Shown here: positions 23,150-31,415 of the stretch, one piece after another
Layout of the letters: each line of letters begins with the position of its first letter
Numbering within the stretch: the first letter of the stretch is position 1
NCBI GenBank assembly: GCA_025927575.1
Contig: JAICLJ010000032.1
Coordinates: 1-35,732, forward strand
Reading direction: 5' to 3'
DNA length: 35,732 nucleotides
DNA from: Bryobacteraceae bacterium
GTDB taxonomy: Bacteria; Acidobacteriota; Terriglobia; Bryobacterales; Bryobacteraceae
The notes under the pieces: generated by a model
What the model was told of the DNA's origin: nothing
The model's database searches: none
What the model saw: only the letters and a program-made list of their open reading frames with translations
Position numbers and translations under genes: made by a program

Positions 23150-26100
23150 TCAGAATTCGATGCGCACTCCAACTTCTCCTGTCCGGCTGCCGCCAAACTC
23201 GGATGCGCGAGCTTGCGTAATCTTTCCAAAACTGTTGCTGTCGATCGCCATCCGAGGATCGGCCAGATTGGGGTGGTTTGGAAGGTTAGTAAACGTTCCT
23301 TCCAGTCTCAATCTGATTCGCTCGGTAATTGAAAACGTTTTGGCCAAGCCCATCGATAGGTTGATTGTGCCGGGGCCTCTGATGACGCCAAGTCCCGAAT
23401 TTCCAAAACGTCCAATAGGCGCGAGGTCCTGAGATGGAGTGACACCAATGGTGCAAGCTGTTCCTGGTTCCCAACCAGGGGTGCCTGGGCAAGTGAATGC
23501 ACCGGCATCCATCCATTGATCACGGGTCGGATTACTCAGGTTGCCGTCGCTGACGCGATCCGGGTGCTGGGGGCGATTATAGCCCGACCCAGTGCCGGAA
23601 GGATCGCCCGCGGAAAACGTGGGTGTCATAAACGGACCCGACTGCCAGAGGAAAATCGAACTTAACCGCCAACCACCCAGCACGGCATCGACAATAGCGT
23701 TGGAATTTGCGCCAAACTGCCGGTTTCTTCCGAAAGGCAGTTCGTATACGGCGGTCGTCAGCCAGCGATGCCGGCGCGTCGCATAGACTGGGCCATACTC
23801 GGCGCGGCGGTTATAGGCGTCCATCGTGCGGCCACCAGCGGTCTCGCCCGCAAATCCGCCCGGGTTCGGCCCTTGATTATCGGCCATGTTGTTGGCGAAG
23901 GTGTAAGTCGAATTGAGTTGCAATCCACCGCGCAGGCGATGATTCACTTCCACTTGTCCCGCGTTGTAAAACGCGCTTGCGCCCGTATCGCGCGTGTTTA
24001 TCACTCCCCAATTGGGAAACGGACGTCTGCTCAACGGCTGCTGAATATAAAAATCCGTTGAGTAGTACGACTGGTTGTAATCCTCAGCCCAAACGAGCGA
24101 ATAGGTGCGCTGGCTGATGAAAGACAGGCGCAAGCCGGTTGCCTGGCCGATCTCGCGCTCCACGGATAAGTTGTATTGGAACGAGTACGGATCCTTGAAG
24201 TGAATTGCGTTTGCCGTTCCGAAGTACGCATTGCCTAGATCGTCCGCTACAATTCCGCTTCCGCCGGGAGAGATCTGCGGCCAAACGACGGTGGGCTCCC
24301 CCTGTGAGTTGAAATTATTGAACTGCCGTGCGTCCGCCTGTAGTGTTCCAGTCAAGGAATAGAACACGCTGCCCAACACTACGACGTTGTAGACGCCGAA
24401 TCCCCCGCGGATGACGGTTTTGTCGTCGCCGAACGGCCGGTACGCAAATCCGAAGCGGGGCAGAAAACGAAGCTTCGGTACGAAACGCAAGCCTTCCGGG
24501 ATGCCGGCCTGTTTAGCCGAGAGGACCGGAGTGCAGGGAGCGCCGTTATATGACGGCCCTTCAGTGCTTCCCAATTCCGGACACGCGTTGAAAGATGCTA
24601 GATAACCCGGAGCGAGATTAGCTTCCTTGCCCGTTGGATAGATGACGCGACCGGATTTCGGTACGCTCGGGTCGAAGTTGCCGATATTTCCGCCTGTGTC
24701 CTGGTAGGAAGGATGGTATTCGTATCGCAAGCCATATTCAAGGGTCAATCGCTGGCTCACGCGGAAACTGTCCTGCGCGTAGTAAGCGTAGTGTGTCGTG
24801 ATGCCGTCATTGTCGTTCTTGACGATTGCGTAAGAGGTTGAATGGGGCAGGCCCAGCAGAAAGTCAGCGAAAGGAGCTCCTGTGAAATTGCCGGTGAAGT
24901 CGAAATTGCCGTAATTGTTTGCCCCGATAAATCCAAGATCCGATCCGGCACGCATTCGGCGGATGTCGACTCCGAATTTCATCGTGTGGCGTCCATGGGT
25001 CCAGGTCAGATTGTCGGTCCCCTGGTACATATGCGACTTACTAAAGCCATCAACCCGGTCGATATTCTCGCTCTCCAGGTTGTTGAAATTGATTTCCGGC
25101 AAACCGTTAAACGGATACTTCGGACCAAGGCCAACCAGGCCAAGCGAATCGGCAAACGCCGGCCCATCGAAATCCATGCCGTTCGTACTGTCGAAGTTGG
25201 TGAATCCAAAGCGCCCTTCATTCAAGAGGTTGGGCATGATGGTGTAGTTGTGCGACACCACAAACATTCTGTTATGTTCCAGATTTTTCACCGAGGGCAG
25301 GAGAAGTTGGGTCGGTTTCATCGTGTCCGCATTGAGCCAGGTCCACCGGCCATAAATGGATTGCTTCGAAGTCAGGTAATGGTCAATGCGAATGTCGTAC
25401 TGGTTTGAGTTATAGCCATTGTCGCGATTATCGATGTAATTGGCGTCATGAACAGTCGTCAGGTCGCCCGCGTTCGGTAGGGGATAGAGAGAAAGGATCT
25501 TGTTTGAGGCGTCGTTAAACTTTGACGTCGGAATGATATTGTTCGGATAAGGCACGCCAGTGTAGGGGTCCTTGACCGTCACATTCTCGTGGCTGAAATC
25601 GCCATTCCGCATAGCTTCGGTCGGCACGCGGTTCTGAATGGTCTCGCCGCGCGGGAACGTGAAGCGCTCGAAATCGCCGAAGAAAAATGTCTTGTCTTTG
25701 CCGTTGTAAAGCTTCGGGATAATAACCGGGCCGCCGCCGCTGACGCCCAGATCGTTCGCCACTTTCTGCGGTTTGGTCACGGCGCCATAACGGTTTGCGT
25801 CGAACGCGCGGTTCTGGGTATACCAGAAGACCGACCCGTGGGCGTTGTTCGTTCCGCTCTTCGAGATGGTCGTTACGTCGCCGGATTGGCCGTATTCGGC
25901 GTTGTTTCCTACCGCCTGCACCTTCATCTCGGCGATCATTTCCGTAGATGTAAACGCCTTGCGCTGGGGGCCGTTGCCGGTGACATCGGTAGTAGATATG
26001 CCGTCTACCGAATATTGCGTCTGCGAGGGAAGATTGCCCTGGATGGTAAAGTTGCCGCTGTTGTCGGATTGAACACCGGGAAGCGTCGCGATCAGGTTGT

Positions 26101-26581
26101 ACGGGCTCGTGCTATCCGAGGCCCGGGTGTTAGCCGGAAGCGACATCAATTCTCCGCTGTTGATGCTGGAAGAGATGGTCTGCGTGTCCGTCGCGATCAC
26201 GCCCGCGCCGGCTTCCACCGTAACGGATTGGCTTACTTGCCCCAACTGCAGAGTGACATCCACTCGCAAAGTCTGCCGGGCTACCAGCAGCAATCCGGTG
26301 GCGGTGGATGTTTGAAATCCGGCGGCCGTCGCCTCAACTTTGTAATGCCCCGGTTTGGTGTTCACAGCCTCGAAATCGCCGTTGCTATTGGCAACAACGT
26401 CGCGAGTAGTGTTTTCGTCCGTGTTGGTGATCGTTATCTTGGCGTTCGGCACGGTAGCGCCCGAATTGTCCTTGACAGTTCCAAGGATCACGCCGAACGT
26501 GGATTGGGCATATGCTCCGGTTGCCAACATGAGGCAGGCACATAGTAGCGCCGCCACCCTCATTCTCAAAAACCTTGTCAT
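23150..26581 (-). CDS. Oar-like TonB-dependent outer-membrane receptor
   Basis: 1143 residues. The signal peptide ends at about residue 25 (CLMLATGAYAQ). Residues about 27-115 are a carboxypeptidase-regulatory beta-sandwich (GVILGTVKDNSGATVPNAKI, then GHYKVEATAAGFQT). A plug domain follows at about 120-240 (NLIATLPGVQSDNSGNFTIQ, YSVDGIST, SGDVTTISKSGTN), then a long beta-barrel that closes with GEVGVRIEF, a terminal-Phe beta-signal. The ribosome binding site AGGGGG lies 9 bp before the ATG. Oar-type receptors import large or bulky substrates, or assemble surface proteins, using TonB. A LacI-type regulator gene lies 80 bp upstream on the same strand, which suggests carbohydrate-responsive control. 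Sulfatase-family genes converge on its 3' end. Confidence 0.92.
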   Translation of the reverse strand: MTRFLRMRVAALLCACLMLATGAYAQSTFGVILGTVKDNSGATVPNAKITITNTDENTTRDVVANSNGDFEAVNTKPGHYKVEATAAGFQTSTATGLLLVARQTLRVDVTLQLGQVSQSVTVEAGAGVIATDTQTISSSINSGELMSLPANTRASDSTSPYNLIATLPGVQSDNSGNFTIQGNLPSQTQYSVDGISTTDVTGNGPQRKAFTSTEMIAEMKVQAVGNNAEYGQSGDVTTISKSGTNNAHGSVFWYTQNRAFDANRYGAVTKPQKVANDLGVSGGGPVIIPKLYNGKDKTFFFGDFERFTFPRGETIQNRVPTEAMRNGDFSHENVTVKDPYTGVPYPNNIIPTSKFNDASNKILSLYPLPNAGDLTTVHDANYIDNRDNGYNSNQYDIRIDHYLTSKQSIYGRWTWLNADTMKPTQLLLPSVKNLEHNRMFVVSHNYTIMPNLLNEGRFGFTNFDSTNGMDFDGPAFADSLGLVGLGPKYPFNGLPEINFNNLESENIDRVDGFSKSHMYQGTDNLTWTHGRHTMKFGVDIRRMRAGSDLGFIGANNYGNFDFTGNFTGAPFADFLLGLPHSTSYAIVKNDNDGITTHYAYYAQDSFRVSQRLTLEYGLRYEYHPSYQDTGGNIGNFDPSVPKSGRVIYPTGKEANLAPGYLASFNACPELGSTEGPSYNGAPCTPVLSAKQAGIPEGLRFVPKLRFLPRFGFAYRPFGDDKTVIRGGFGVYNVVVLGSVFYSLTGTLQADARQFNNFNSQGEPTVVWPQISPGGSGIVADDLGNAYFGTANAIHFKDPYSFQYNLSVEREIGQATGLRLSFISQRTYSLVWAEDYNQSYYSTDFYIQQPLSRRPFPNWGVINTRDTGASAFYNAGQVEVNHRLRGGLQLNSTYTFANNMADNQGPNPGGFAGETAGGRTMDAYNRRAEYGPVYATRRHRWLTTAVYELPFGRNRQFGANSNAIVDAVLGGWRLSSIFLWQSGPFMTPTFSAGDPSGTGSGYNRPQHPDRVSDGNLSNPTRDQWMDAGAFTCPGTPGWEPGTACTIGVTPSQDLAPIGRFGNSGLGVIRGPGTINLSMGLAKTFSITERIRLRLEGTFTNLPNHPNLADPRMAIDSNSFGKITQARASEFGGSRTGEVGVRIEF

Positions 26582-26661
26582 TAAGATATCCCCCTGAAAG
26601 ATCTAAACTCACAACCGCCATAAAAGAAGAGCAACTAAAGTACTTTACGAAGTCACATCCC

Positions 26662-27693
26662 TCATGCTGCGGACGGCCGCGCCCGGGTGGAATTACGAAC
26701 CACCAGCCTGGTTGAATAGCAAACGCCGATTTGTTCAATGGGCGGGCGATGCTCGATCAAGTCGATCAGCAGCCGCGTTCCCATCGCAAGCATGTCGTAC
26801 CACGGAATCTCCACCGCAGTGAGCGGTGGATTGGCAAAAGCCGTCTCGTGCGTGCCATCCATCGCAACCACACCCACGTCAGCCGGAATTTCCAGCTTCA
26901 AATCGAGCAGCGCTTTCAGGCATCCGAGGGACGCCCGGTCGCCTGTAACGACCAGTGCCTCGGGGCGCTTTCGGCGCTGCATGAGTTCTCGCGTGCCGGC
27001 ATATCCTCCTTCGACGTTTAACTCGATTTCCGTCACGAGTTCCGGTTCGATTGCCGTTCCCGCCGCCACGTGCGCCTGGCGAAAGCCTTCCTGATAGAGC
27101 CTGTGGCTCAAGTAGCAGGTGCGGCCCAGAAGCAGGCCAATGCGCCGGTATCCGCATTGGAGGAGATGGTCTGCCGCCAGATAACCAATCTTTAGATGAT
27201 CGGGGCCAATGTAGTTCAAGGAACTCTCGGGGAGCACTCGATTCACAACAAGAAACGGGACGTTGTGGCTCCGAAACGGTTCGGAGTCATAGATTTCGTC
27301 CTTGGTGCGGAAGAGCAGCACGCCGGCGAATCCACCGCGGGCAATCATTTCGTCTTCGGCCTTTTCTCCAAGACGCGAGTTGTAAGCGCCTGCCATGGCT
27401 CCATATTTGAATTGGGAGGCTACATCGCAAATGGCGTTCAGGCCTTGCTCGGTGAAGTTGGTGCGGAGGCCCCAGTGCTCGGCCTCGGCGGGCATCAGAA
27501 AACCGATCAGGCGGCTTTGTCCCGGTTCCCTATGCGCCAAGCTTGGTTGATAATTCAGCTTGCGCACCGCCGTAAGCACCTTGCGCCGCGTTCCCTCGTT
27601 GACGCCGCGCGCGCCGCTCAAAACGCGCGAAACTGTACTGGCCGATACACCAACTTCGCGTGCTACCTCATGGAGAGTAGTCTTTGCAAGCAT
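26662..27693 (-). CDS. LacI-family transcriptional regulator
   Basis: 343 residues from the ATG at 27693. The longer frame to 27774 is rejected because the canonical start of LacI proteins, a helix-turn-helix within the first few residues, is met here: TTLHEVAREVGVSASTVSRV followed by LSGARGVNEGTRRKVLTAV and NYQPS. The rest is a two-lobed periplasmic-binding-protein-like sensor (RLIGFLMP, VPFLVVNRVLPES, YLAADHLLQCGYRRIGLLLG, PADVGVVAMDGT) that should bind a sugar or sugar derivative. It sits 80 bp upstream of the TonB-dependent receptor and probably controls it. Three TTGCAA boxes at its own start suggest autoregulation. There is no Shine-Dalgarno before the ATG. Confidence 0.9.
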   Translation of the reverse strand: MLAKTTLHEVAREVGVSASTVSRVLSGARGVNEGTRRKVLTAVRKLNYQPSLAHREPGQSRLIGFLMPAEAEHWGLRTNFTEQGLNAICDVASQFKYGAMAGAYNSRLGEKAEDEMIARGGFAGVLLFRTKDEIYDSEPFRSHNVPFLVVNRVLPESSLNYIGPDHLKIGYLAADHLLQCGYRRIGLLLGRTCYLSHRLYQEGFRQAHVAAGTAIEPELVTEIELNVEGGYAGTRELMQRRKRPEALVVTGDRASLGCLKALLDLKLEIPADVGVVAMDGTHETAFANPPLTAVEIPWYDMLAMGTRLLIDLIEHRPPIEQIGVCYSTRLVVRNSTRARPSAA

Positions 27694-27709
27694 TGCAAGA
27701 TATTTGCAA
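27684..27709. promoter_or_regulatory. Triple TTGCAA boxes at the LacI-type regulator start
   Basis: Three copies of the self-complementary hexamer TTGCAA occur at 27684-27689, 27693-27698 and 27704-27709, with start-to-start spacing of 9 and 11 bp. They cover the regulator's start codon. LacI-family proteins bind palindromic sites made of such half-sites, so this is a plausible autoregulatory operator. No copy was seen in the short gap before the receptor gene. Confidence 0.45.
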
Positions 27710-27888
27710 AACTGTAGCAGCGGCGCTTGCGGTCTGTCAAGAAAAAAAAGCGAGGACGACGAAATGTAAGACAAGCTGCGCTTAAGCGTGAGGCATGGAA
27801 TGGTGGAGAATAGCGACGGAATTCCGAAGTAAGAAGTTGGTTGACCCTAAGCAGGGATGACGGACTCGATCTAAATGCCACGAGCGCG

Positions 27889-27926
27889 CCCAAGGCCGTC
27901 TTCGTGAATCGTGCTACGGCCTTGGG
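27889..27926 (-). terminator. Strong stem-loop after the exported small-protein gene
   Basis: CCCAAGGCCGT and ACGGCCTTGGG form a perfect 11-bp stem with a 16-nt loop, 34 bp past the stop at 27961. No T-run follows on the minus strand, so factor-independent termination is uncertain; transcript 3'-end protection is an alternative. Confidence 0.45.
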
Positions 27927-27960
27927 ATCAATCCACCGTGCGCGACGGCGGCAGTCGCGG

Positions 27961-28386
27961 TTATTTCGCCTGGGGCACGCCGTAGTTGTGGATTGCGGTT
28001 GCCAGGCCGATGCTGCCCATCACGGTGTTGGCGCCGCTGAACATCACATCTGAATGGTGGTTGTGCGAGAAATGGTGGACGAGAACTTGCGTGCCAATGG
28101 CGCCTCCGACAATTGCGAGCTTGAGCGATAAACCGCGCGAGGCGTTAAATTGGCCGTTGCTGTTACCAATGATCGGATTTACCTCGTGCTTGCCGAGCGA
28201 GCTTTGGTAATCCATGAACTGGCCCGCTGCCAGAAAGCCCATCGAGCCAATCCAAGCCCAATGACGCGCTGGCGTGTGCGGCTTTTCCTGCACGTTGGCG
28301 ATCGTGATAATCGGTCGAATCTCCTGCGCGTGCGATGACAGCGCAGAGATAAGGGTGAGTAAACACACTCCGAGTGTGCGCTTCAT
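27961..28386 (-). CDS. Exported or membrane protein of unknown function
   Basis: 141 residues from the ATG at 28386, with GGAGG five bases upstream; the longer frame to 28440 lacks these. Signal peptide is MKRTLGVCLLTLISALSSHA. Two mildly hydrophobic segments follow, about 45-60 (WAWIGSMGFLAAGQFMDYQS) and 85-105 (GLSLKLAIVGGAIGTQVLVH). They are separated by KHEVNPIIGNSNGQFN, and a His-rich stretch (HHFSHNHHSD) comes after. The pattern looks like a small membrane protein with a possible metal-binding His cluster. I do not recognise the family. It is transcribed toward the LacI regulator gene but separated from it by a strong stem-loop. Confidence 0.7.
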   Translation of the reverse strand: MKRTLGVCLLTLISALSSHAQEIRPIITIANVQEKPHTPARHWAWIGSMGFLAAGQFMDYQSSLGKHEVNPIIGNSNGQFNASRGLSLKLAIVGGAIGTQVLVHHFSHNHHSDVMFSGANTVMGSIGLATAIHNYGVPQAK

Positions 28387-28440
28387 ACTGCCTCCAATTG
28401 AGAGAGAATTTTCTTTGGGCTGAGCCTTCCGCGTGGACAA

Positions 28441-29550
28441 CAGACTCCCGTTCGGCGCCTGCCGTTTATTTAGCGAGTATCTTGACGGCCATCTTCATGC
28501 CCTTCGCCCGGTCAATTTGTTTCATCTAGACAAAGGCATTTAGGCGCCCATTGATCAGTTTCGGGAGAATCATGCGGCTAGCCGGCCCTCCACGAGCGGA
28601 AGGGGGGTCAATATCTCATAGAATCTATGAGTTCAAGATGGACAAAGTGAAGCGAAGCGTTGCCGGGCCGGGATGAGAGAGCGCCTCACGATTCGTTCCG
28701 ACGCAAATAATTGGCACTAATTCCGGAATCGGCGAAAAAAACCTGTGGCGTAATAAACAGGGAAAATATGCGTCGCCGCGGCTCTGTCTATAGTTTAATT
28801 CTTCACGGTCTGCTGCAGATACGAATTGGCCGTCATGCAGGAGAGCGTTCTGAAAAGAATGGGCTGGCTAACCCGAGGCGTTTACTTCTTCCGCGAGCAC
28901 CATGAACGCCGAACCGCCGATGCTCTGATTAGGCACCCTGGAAGGCCCCGCATCGCAACTGGTAGCTTATAGCCCTAATTGGACAACGGGTCTAGTTTGA
29001 TAATTCCCATTTGCTCCAAGTGCATTGCGGTGGGGCTGCCGACATCGAATTCCAACCCAAGTAGCTCGGCAGCGACCGCAGGCACAGTAAGAGCTTTTCG
29101 ACTGGATCGGTTCGTTTGATGGCCTGCCGCAAGCGTCGTTCTGGAGACTTGAACCAACTCAGCAGTCCGTTCCCGGCGGCAATGCTGCCGTGGATAACGA
29201 GCCCAGCAAATGACAATAGTGCGATGGCAAACAACCTACTCGGTGCGGCGTCTAACGTGGAAGATTCGTTTGACGAGCGTATTCGTGCGGGAGCCGCCAT
29301 CGAGCCGGGGGAAGAGAGATTCGGCATAGATCGTCGATTTCCTTGACTCCAGAAGCGGCGAAGTTCCGCCCGAAATGACAGCGGAAAGGCGCCCTGGCCT
29401 GTTGGCCCCGCATGTGCAATGCAATTTGGTATGGCGGCCTCTGAAGGCTCTTGGACGGAGATTTTGTCAGCTCCAGAATCCAGGGTGTCAACGTCGGTTG
29501 ACATATCGGCCCACCGAACTCCGCGCGATTACCGCGCGTTCACGGCAAGC
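28441..29550. other. Gene-poor stretch, possibly decayed DNA
   Basis: About 1.1 kb with no convincing gene. Frames of 60-170 codons exist on the minus strand between 28975 and 29504, but they lack ribosome binding sites, overlap each other in different frames and show no recognised domain. They may be remnants of a broken gene. A 17-bp palindrome (28615-28631) is the only clear structure. The low density fits decay of an inserted element that ends at the tRNA-Glu gene. Confidence 0.45.
28615..28631. repeat. 17-bp perfect palindrome
   Basis: CTCATAGA A TCTATGAG is a perfect 8+1+8 inverted repeat about 230 bp upstream of the exported-protein gene (start 28386) on the minus strand. Size and AT-rich centre are operator-like. 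No second copy was noticed in the window. Confidence 0.4.
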
Positions 29551-29679
29551 ATGAAGCACCCGGCCCTTGCGCTCGTGAACGTCATCGCCTGGGCCTGGCT
29601 TGCCGTCAGTATTGCCCACTGGCTGGAACGCGGTTTCACGGTATTCAGCGCAAGCGTGTGGAACGCGATGGGCTTCTGA
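29551..29679 (+). CDS. Possible 42-residue single-pass membrane protein
   Basis: ATG at 29551. The peptide holds one hydrophobic helix (HPALALVNVIAWAWLAVSIA) followed by an amphipathic Trp/Phe-containing tail (HWLERGFTVFSASVWNAMGF). No good ribosome binding site is seen. A 7-bp GC stem-loop (29698-29718) begins 19 bp after the stop and could be its terminator. The frame extends upstream to 29419 without gaining protein-like character. Not recognised, tentative. Confidence 0.3.
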   Translation: MKHPALALVNVIAWAWLAVSIAHWLERGFTVFSASVWNAMGF

Positions 29680-29697
29680 AAGCCATACGCCGCGTCT

Positions 29698-29718
29698 TCC
29701 CGCGATCGGCGCGCGGGA
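29698..29718 (+). terminator. GC stem-loop after the 42-residue frame
   Basis: TCCCGCG and CGCGGGA form a perfect 7-bp stem with a 7-nt loop. The following sequence is not T-rich, so terminator function is uncertain. Confidence 0.35.
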
Positions 29719-29814
29719 GGGATTGTGACCGTTTCCACCACAACGGAATTGTTACAGCCGCTTTGACGTTGACTGTGACACGCTCAACTTGACATCAGCG
29801 ATACTGAAAACAGG

Positions 29815-30126
29815 ATGGCTGAGGGAAACGGAACCGGGCGAATGGACCGCATCGAGCGCACGCTCGAGCTGCTAGCGGAGCACCAAGTCAAGCTCGAGCA
29901 AAACCAGGAAGAATTTCAACGCGATCTGAAGCAATTGCTTACCGCCCAAGTCATTCAGGGTGATCAGTTAAGCGAATTGCGGAAGACGGTCGAAGAGAAT
30001 GCGCGCCGGATCGGGCAACACGACCGAGAAATGGCTGAATTGCGCGCGCACGGGAAAGATATCGACTCCCGCATTGCCGCTCTCGTCTCCACTATTGGCC
30101 AATTGATTTCCCGGCCCCGCGAATGA
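29815..30126 (+). CDS. Coiled-coil protein, 103 residues
   Basis: The protein is almost entirely an amphipathic coiled coil with heptad-spaced Leu and Ile: IERTLELLAEHQVKLEQNQE, FQRDLKQLLTAQVIQG, LSELRKTVEENARRIGQHDR and IDSRIAALVSTIGQLI. There is no membrane segment or catalytic motif. The first ATG (29815) is used; a second at 29842 precedes the heptads directly and is an alternative. Its stop overlaps a 14-codon frame (ATGA) that ends at once, perhaps the start of a truncated downstream gene. Small coiled-coil proteins of this kind occur in phage-like or accessory DNA and as cytoskeletal or scaffold parts; the function is unknown. Confidence 0.65.
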   Translation: MAEGNGTGRMDRIERTLELLAEHQVKLEQNQEEFQRDLKQLLTAQVIQGDQLSELRKTVEENARRIGQHDREMAELRAHGKDIDSRIAALVSTIGQLISRPRE

Positions 30127-30172
30127 GCCTGCGCCTCATCCGCGAAGAGATGCGCCGCGCGTCGTAGCAGAG

Positions 30173-30957
30173 TCATGTAATCACGAAAACGATTGAGCGA
30201 GCCTTCGATGCAGGTGGACTTGCCGCGCCGATGAAATAGCGCACGCGCCCTGATTGCGGCAGAAACATCGAATAGCGGCCCATCAGCAAATCCTGCGAGA
30301 GCTCGGCGATTTCTGCCGCGGGGAGGATGCGGGAATAGATCAGGTGCAGGACATAATCAGCAATCCCTTGACTGAACGCGGTTTGCCCATGTGCGCCACC
30401 AATAGAGAAGTCTGGAACAGGGTTCGTGCGAGTGATTGCGACGCCGCCGTTATTCACTTTCGCGACACCATCCTCGTACATGACGCTCCCGAGCGAACCG
30501 GCCGTGTAGGCCATCACATGCCAGTGGAACAAAAATGAAGCCGACGGCGTGTAATGGATGCGATGCTGCCAGTTTGCCCACCAAAGTCGAAGTACACATC
30601 CCCTCGAAAGGGGCAATAGGTCGTACAATTGCCTGGAATTTGGGTAGTTGGATTTCCCAGGTCACCGAATGCGGCGCCATCACCAAAGTTCGTTGGCCAC
30701 ATAAACTGCACGATCGTCACATCGCTGAGCGGCAGATTATAATTGCTGTTTTTGAAGTAACTTCCATTGTTGGCGCTGTTGCAATTCGCGGCGGAGCCGT
30801 AAATCTTGGGTCCGGTTCCCCCAAAATTGTAGGTCGGCGTTCCAACCGGAGCGCATGGCCCGCATTTCCCAGCGAGATCAGGAACAGAGCCGCCGCCCGT
30901 GTTGAAGAGATAGCAGCCTTCGAGTCCGCGCGTATGGGCATCATGCGGAGCCTGGGC
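30173..30957 (-). pseudogene. Broken LamG-like (concanavalin-type lectin) gene fragment
   Basis: On the minus strand the conceptual translation begins near 30957, without a start codon, as GLEGCYLFNTGGGSVPDLAG. It continues through TPTYNFGG and KNSNYNLPLSDVTIVQFMWP to GDVYFDFGGQTGS. It then changes frame at about 30560-30580 to RIHYTPSASFLFHWHVMAYT, VAITRTNPVPDFSIGG and the ending LIYSRILPAAEIAELSQDLL. These are the usual blocks of a LamG/concanavalin-A-like domain (GL-x-G-x-Y-x-F-N start, AEI-x-L end). One frameshift and a missing 5' end, cut where recombinase sequence begins, mark it as a pseudogene. Such domains are common in phage tail and surface proteins. Confidence 0.6.
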
Positions 30958-31182
30958 CTACCAAAGGGCGTTTCGCTTCACACCTTGCGACATACCCACG
31001 CGAGCCATCTGCTCTCGATGGGCGTCTCCCTGCCGGCGATTTCAAAGCGCCTGGGGCATGCCAACACGAACGTGACCGCTCAGGTCTACGCGCATGCGTT
31101 GGAACGCGACGAATTCGAGGCTGCCGACGCCTGGGAGCGCTCAATGGGCAAGCTTAACGGGGGCGAGGGAAAACGGCAGTGA
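30945..31182 (+). pseudogene. Tyrosine recombinase (phage-type integrase) C-terminal remnant
   Basis: The readable protein starts around SLGLPKGVSLHTLRHTHASH and contains the C-terminal catalytic box of tyrosine recombinases: HTLRHTHAS (His-x-x-Arg), LSMGVSLPAISKRLGHANTN (second His) and TAQVYAHALERDEFEAA with the nucleophilic Tyr. Only about 75 residues remain of a protein that is normally 300-400. The N-terminal and first catalytic Arg parts are replaced by unrelated sequence belonging to the antisense LamG-like fragment. It points toward, and ends 51 bp from, the 3' end of tRNA-Glu, the classic attachment target for such enzymes. Confidence 0.8.
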
Positions 31183-31190
31183 AACCGGCG

Positions 31191-31210
31191 TGTCATGTTG
31201 TGTCATGTTT
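31191..31210. repeat. Tandem 10-bp direct repeat next to tRNA-Glu
   Basis: TGTCATGTTG is followed at once by TGTCATGTTT, two copies differing only in the last base. They lie between the recombinase remnant and the tRNA 3' end, a place where integrase arm-binding sites are often found. Function is inferred from position only. Confidence 0.4.
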
Positions 31211-31233
31211 TTCCGGCTAAGTGATTAAAAAGA

Positions 31234-31308
31234 TGGTAGCGCTAACGGGAATCGAACCCGTATTTAAGCCTTGAGAGGGCTCCGTCCTAACCGTTAGACG
31301 ATAGCGCC
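31234..31308 (-). tRNA. tRNA-Glu (anticodon CTC)
   Basis: A 75-nt cloverleaf including an encoded CCA end. The acceptor stem GGCGCTA pairs with TAGCGCT (one G-T). The D arm contains CTAACGGTTAGG. The anticodon stem GAGCC/GGCTT encloses loop CTCTCAA with anticodon CTC, reading GAG (Glu). The T arm is ACGGG TTCGAAT CCCGT. A short T-run follows the 3' end on the minus strand. Its 3' end faces the recombinase remnant, so it is the likely integration site. Confidence 0.95.
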
Positions 31309-31415
31309 AAGTGCGAGGAATCTCTGTCTATTGTAACAGTGTGAATGTCTTGACGGAACGGCCAAACCGGCGATGAACGCGTTGCTGAATGCCGCGACCG
31401 GCTCACCGCATGGCA

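Noticed and set aside
25589..26545. Plus-strand open frame of 318 codons
   Set aside because: It is antisense to the TonB-dependent receptor, whose domains are unambiguous; the frame is a composition shadow.
28992..29504. Minus-strand open frame of 170 codons
   Set aside because: No start signal or domain; two other minus-strand frames overlap it. It may be gene debris but cannot be supported as a gene.
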